Made by a program: the position numbers and the translations under genes. The notes beneath the pieces were generated by a model that did not search any database, had not been told where the DNA came from, and saw only the letters and a list, made by a program, of their open reading frames with translations. A DNA stretch of 64,000 bases from Candidatus Woesearchaeota archaeon (lineage in GTDB: Archaea > Nanobdellota > Nanobdellia > Woesearchaeales > JAFGLG01), in NCBI GenBank assembly GCA_016928155.1, contig JAFGLG010000005.1, forward strand, positions 62,001-126,000, written 5' to 3'. Positions 61,360 through 64,000 of this stretch are shown here, piece by piece (position 1 is the first letter of the stretch; every line of letters starts with the position of its first letter).

Positions 61360-62240
61360 AATCTGCAAGTGAATTCTGGAAAGAGCATTTAGGAGCAAGT
61401 TTTGAACCAGATTATAGTCTAGTAGGCAAGAAGAAAACATTAGATGGCATTTTAGGAGTTCTTGCAAGCGCATCTAAAAGATTTGGTAGCTTTGTTATTG
61501 TAGGAGATAGCTGGGGAGATGGCATTGTGTTAAACAATCCCCAAGATTTTGACGTTTATGTATTAGGTTATGGAAATCAATGGGAAGGAGAATATGATGA
61601 AAGATTGATAAAAGTTAATGATGATAATGTTGGAACAGAATTTGACAGATTAAAAGAGGAAAAGGGTTTAGAAGATGTTTTATTTCTATTTGATGCTGAT
61701 GAAACTTTAATACATAGCGAGCAGATTGTATCTAAAGCTTATGAAAATGCATATAGAAAAGCTTGCAATTATTTTGAAATTGAAGAGATCTATTCAGGTA
61801 CTCAACTTTTCTCAATATTGGATGATTTAAACATGGGTCTTTCAAAGAATCGAGAAACTCCAATCTTGATGGCTGTCCTTGGATCGTATCTTGGACTTGA
61901 GTATAATGAATTAATGAAAGACCTGAATGGAAAATCTGTAACTGATTATCTAAAGGAAGCTGCTCCTAGAATTAAAAATGATACATTGCGTGAAGTGGTT
62001 GAAGTGGCTAATGGAATAATGACAAATGCTAGTGAGAAATTTAACTTATGGTCTTTACCATATATTGGAAATTATTTTAAAGAATTCAGAGAGGAAATTG
62101 CTCAAGAAACAAATGTAGAGAATTTAGAACCTCATCTAAACCAACCTCTTGTATCTCAATTTAGGATTATATTTGAGAAAAATCCCAGTTTTAGAGCAGG
62201 CTTGTACACACTAAGTCCATATTATTCTTGGTTAGAATAG
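61356..62240 (+). CDS. HAD-like protein with motifs in permuted order
   Basis: A 294-residue protein. An N-terminal part (about 24-72) has a Lys cluster followed by FVIVGDSWGDGIVLNNP, resembling HAD motifs III-IV. Motif I, LFLFDADETLIHSEQ, comes later (about 110-124), followed by a helical cap and AGLYTLSPYY at the end, resembling motif II. The order III-IV-I-II differs from the normal I-II-III-IV, suggesting circular permutation or a remnant of two fused HADs. It is coupled to the kinase gene; a kinase/phosphatase pair acting on one metabolite is inferred. Confidence 0.6.
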   Translation: MKSASEFWKEHLGASFEPDYSLVGKKKTLDGILGVLASASKRFGSFVIVGDSWGDGIVLNNPQDFDVYVLGYGNQWEGEYDERLIKVNDDNVGTEFDRLKEEKGLEDVLFLFDADETLIHSEQIVSKAYENAYRKACNYFEIEEIYSGTQLFSILDDLNMGLSKNRETPILMAVLGSYLGLEYNELMKDLNGKSVTDYLKEAAPRIKNDTLREVVEVANGIMTNASEKFNLWSLPYIGNYFKEFREEIAQETNVENLEPHLNQPLVSQFRIIFEKNPSFRAGLYTLSPYYSWLE

Positions 62241-62561
62241 AAATTGCCCCTTCTATTTTTAGGACTTCAAATTTATTGAACTTAATTATTGATATGCTAA
62301 TATGTTGTGTTTGGAAGGCTGATTTCTTCTTGTTAGTGCAATATATGATTGTGGATAATCCGGGTGATCTGCAAAGATAGTTCTGGGAGGGTTATCTGAA
62401 GATTGATTCTTCTGCTGGAGATGCAAAGCTTTCGAGAACTTGACAAATCTTTCAAGGATATGTGCAAAAGGCATTTATTGCTTGCGAACAGATAGAAATC
62501 TATGCTTAGATTGATAAGGGACACAGAAAGATTTATATATCAATTGATATACAAGGGATCT
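62241..62561. other. Intergenic region with a fourth junction-like motif
   Basis: A 321-base spacer. ATTGAACTTAATTATTGAT at 62275-62293 matches junction site 1 at 13 of 19 positions. After it no gene is supported up to the toxin-antitoxin promoter; composition rises back to the host level after about 62310. Confidence 0.45.
62531..62551 (+). promoter_or_regulatory. Palindromic promoter of the HTH-RelE pair
   Basis: The perfect 16-base palindrome TATATCAATTGATATA (62536-62551) overlaps the TATA box ATTTATATAT (62531-62540), with the ATG at 62562. This is a probable autoregulatory site of the antitoxin. Confidence 0.6.
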
Positions 62562-62825
62562 ATGATAGAGAATGCCAGATCACCCACACTGAGGACTGTC
62601 AAGATGATTGAAGAGACCATAGAGAGATACAGCGGAGAGCTTAACAGAAGGCAATTGTGGGAGAAGCTGCCAAAGAAAGTCATGTGGCAGACATACCTTG
62701 AAGCCATCAATCATCTCCAGAAGAGCTTCAGGATAGGGATTGACCGCAATGGGACCATCGGCTGGATCTGGAACCCGAAGCTCGCAGAAAGAACCCTATC
62801 TAGACCCGATCTACGGGCAAGATGA
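62562..62825 (+). CDS. Winged-helix antitoxin-like protein
   Basis: An 87-residue protein with a winged-helix pattern (SPTLRTVKMIEETIERYSGEL, RQLWEKLPKKVMWQTYLEAI, wing GIDRNGTIGWIW). The ATG at 62562 is chosen because TATA lies about 27 bases upstream; a longer frame from 62502 crosses it. It overlaps the toxin-like gene by ATGA. Confidence 0.75.
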   Translation: MIENARSPTLRTVKMIEETIERYSGELNRRQLWEKLPKKVMWQTYLEAINHLQKSFRIGIDRNGTIGWIWNPKLAERTLSRPDLRAR

Positions 62826-63136
62826 AATCAAGAATATATTTCGCGACCAAAAGACTGAAGTCAGAATTTCTCGGACTGAAAGATGACAAGATCAAGGACT
62901 GGATAAACAGGGCCTTGGATAATATCTCTGATGATGCCTTCATCGGAGTCCATATAGGCAAAAGGAAGATACCAAAGACATACATCAAGAGATATGGAAT
63001 CACTAACCTCTGGAAATATGACCTCCCGCAAGGCTATCGATTGCTTTACTCGATAACTGGCTCTGATCCAGCACCTATTGCAATCATCATATCATGGATG
63101 AACCACAAAGAATATGAGAGGATCTTCAAGTATTAG
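62822..63136 (+). CDS. RelE/ParE-superfamily toxin-like protein
   Basis: A 104-residue protein with the RelE-fold pattern: an N-terminal helix pair, IPKTYIKRYGITNLWKYDLP then GYRLLYSI, and a C-terminal strand with WMNHKEYERIF. It resembles archaeal RelE-type translation-dependent mRNA nucleases. It is coupled to the antitoxin; codon use is like the host genes rather than the cassette array. Confidence 0.8.
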   Translation: MKSRIYFATKRLKSEFLGLKDDKIKDWINRALDNISDDAFIGVHIGKRKIPKTYIKRYGITNLWKYDLPQGYRLLYSITGSDPAPIAIIISWMNHKEYERIFKY

Positions 63137-63289
63137 AGAAATCCATGAGCATCTTCTGGCGCTTGCCATCAAAAGAGATGATAGGTTTTTGCGAGGTTAA
63201 ACACACTATGCGCGAAGCACCGAACCCCTGTTTTCGTAATTTAGAACTTAAACACAATTGAGCTTAACAAACATCAGGAGAGCGACTGC

Positions 63290-63357
63290 CCGCAATGCCC
63301 CCGAACCGCACTAAAAAAAGCATTCTGACCCAAAGCCGATGCTTCCCGCACAGAGCC
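63290..63357. mobile_element. MITE-like element end fragment, copy D
   Basis: GCTTCCCGCACAGAGCC at 63341-63357 reads GGCTCTGTGCGGGAA on the other strand, matching the left end of copy A. AAAGCATTCTGACC at 63317-63330 is identical to 19667-19680. The other end is degraded or absent. The 63137-63403 spacer has no gene. Confidence 0.5.
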
Positions 63358-63403
63358 ATAATCCAAGAAAAATTTATATATCCAGCATTGAAAAATACAA
63401 CAC

Positions 63404-63751
63404 ATGAAAGTAATACATACTCTGATCATCTTGTCAACCATCATATCAATGGTCCTTTCAATGGCCATCCTCTATGGATGCCAGCCAAGTGAAGTGATCC
63501 CTGCCCAAAAAATCATAAAATGCTCAAGACTGGCTGATTCCTATTCACCCTGCCCAGAAGGATATTTCTGCTATGAAAGCATTGCAGGAGGAAACAGCCC
63601 CGCAGGACAAGTGCCACAGGAAAGCATAGGCGGGGACAAAATCTGCCACAAGATATGCACAACTGACTCTGACTGCGATGGCAGATGCAGAACAGTCGAT
63701 ATACTGACAGATGATTACAGTGAGAAATACCAACTATGCTTTGAATCCTGA
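63404..63751 (+). CDS. Cysteine-rich secreted lipoprotein
   Basis: 115 residues. Signal peptide and lipobox ILYGC (about 26), then a disulfide-rich part with CPEGYFCYES, KICHKICTTDSDCDGRC. The C-x-x-DSDC pattern is common in extracellular cysteine-knot-like domains. TATA (ATTTATATATC at about 63371) supports leaderless ATG 63404. Function unknown. Confidence 0.65.
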   Translation: MKVIHTLIILSTIISMVLSMAILYGCQPSEVIPAQKIIKCSRLADSYSPCPEGYFCYESIAGGNSPAGQVPQESIGGDKICHKICTTDSDCDGRCRTVDILTDDYSEKYQLCFES

Positions 63752-63869
63752 CATACTGGCCAGCTTCTTTGGATCAGACAATACCAATGCTTAGCCATGA
63801 TTTAATCACTTGCATGTGAATACCTTCCTGGTATCAGTATTAAATACTGAATCCTGATGACATGACCGA

Positions 63870-64000
63870 ATGACACTGCTTGGAAGGCTCACAAACCGGA
63901 ATCCGCTGGACATATTGGGAGAAGGAAGCGAAGAGCTCCAGAAGATATACAAGAAATTCCCTGCACTGAAGGAGCTGGCATGCTCCAGCTTCTACTTCGG
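63870..64000 (+). CDS. Partial protein, N-terminal 43 residues
   Basis: An open frame from ATG 63870 runs off the right edge, beginning MTLLGRLTNRNPLDILGEGS. It continues without stop for 43 codons with host-like codon use, so a real gene is likely. A TATA-like ATTAAATAC at about 63839-63847 lies about 26 bases upstream. Identity unknown. Confidence 0.55.
   Translation, partial: MTLLGRLTNRNPLDILGEGSEELQKIYKKFPALKELACSSFYF

Larger units (their letters stand above)
59916..62252. repeat. Inverted repeat bracketing the TrmB-kinase-HAD module
   Basis: AAAGGGCAATTTCTA at 59916-59930 and TAGAAATTGCCCCTT at 62238-62252 (14 of 15 complementary, 2.3 kb apart). Both arms include the stop codon of the terminal gene on their side (trmB-like at left, HAD-like at right). 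Confidence 0.78.

Noticed and set aside
63257-63275. Fifth cassette junction (ATTGAGCTTAAC)
   Set aside because: First 12 bases resemble site 1 but the rest diverges and no convincing paired inverted repeat brackets the toxin-antitoxin genes.
1-64000. tRNA or rRNA genes
   Set aside because: I saw no cloverleaf with a GGTTCRAATCC-type T arm and no rRNA-like conserved segments on either strand; a tRNAscan run could still find an intron-containing one.

Overview
This is archaeal chromosome. Supporting genes are SRP54, an S26B Ser/His signal peptidase, a TFS-type zinc ribbon, deoxyhypusine synthase, DUF211, TrmB- and Lrp-type regulators, and an archaeal-style e-MtaB/CDKAL1 methylthiotransferase. 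TATA boxes sit about 25 to 30 bases upstream of inferred starts, many genes look leaderless, and others carry a GAGGTGA-type ribosome site. Short intergenic spacers, numerous small membrane or lipoprotein genes and the absence of any rRNA or tRNA gene fit a member of the DPANN/Woesearchaeales-like group, but lineage is inferred from gene style only.

Layout. 0-3.5 kb: partial unknown gene, Lrp-like regulator, a DegT-like PLP enzyme with a TIM-barrel isomerase. 3.5-9.9 kb: polysaccharide (glycogen) block with a GalT-like enzyme and eukaryote-type GT3 synthase on one strand, and GT4, GH57 and two DUF5752-like proteins on the other. 9.9-14.3 kb: antiporter, radical SAM protein and SRP54. 14.4-16.8 kb: two convergent VapBC pairs and a Nudix gene with an in-frame stop. 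16.9-27.2 kb: cold-shock protein, signal peptidase, TFS, nucleotide kinase-like, Ca2+/Na+ exchanger, MBL nuclease, deoxyhypusine synthase, S4 protein, RecB-like nuclease and PhoU-like regulator, interrupted by MITE-like elements. 27.3-35 kb: unknown operon, lipoproteins, DEAD-box helicase and a large beta-propeller lipoprotein. 35-42 kb: structured intergenic element, HAD phosphatase, and a chemosensory operon (MCP, CheW-DUF5752, CheY, CheA, CheC). 42-46 kb: RHH regulator pair and the pyrD-pyrK-pyrC operon. 46-56.7 kb: regulator, DUF211-VIT transporter pair, methylthiotransferase, two CPA2 antiporters, an ABC-2 exporter, radical SAM protein and membrane proteins including TspO.

56.9-62.3 kb is the most unusual stretch. 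It is AT-rich, and five successive modules (HNH protein; transglutaminase-like; YdeI/OmdA-like; lipoprotein; TrmB-kinase-HAD) each carry their own promoter and are each bracketed by their own, mutually different, inverted repeat. The junctions share a common motif (ATTG, 4-5 bases, about ATCACTGTTC) at a fixed place beside the repeat arm. This looks like a gene-cassette array, integron-like in architecture but without canonical GTTRRRY core sites or a visible integrase. A HigBA/RelE-type toxin-antitoxin pair and a decayed element end follow, and the window closes in another partial gene.

Functional themes: UDP-sugar-based storage polysaccharide metabolism whose small DUF5752 domain recurs fused to the chemotaxis adaptor CheW; a chemosensory array with no adaptation enzymes in the operon; de novo pyrimidine synthesis; and many self-regulated toxin-antitoxin loci with palindromes at their promoters.
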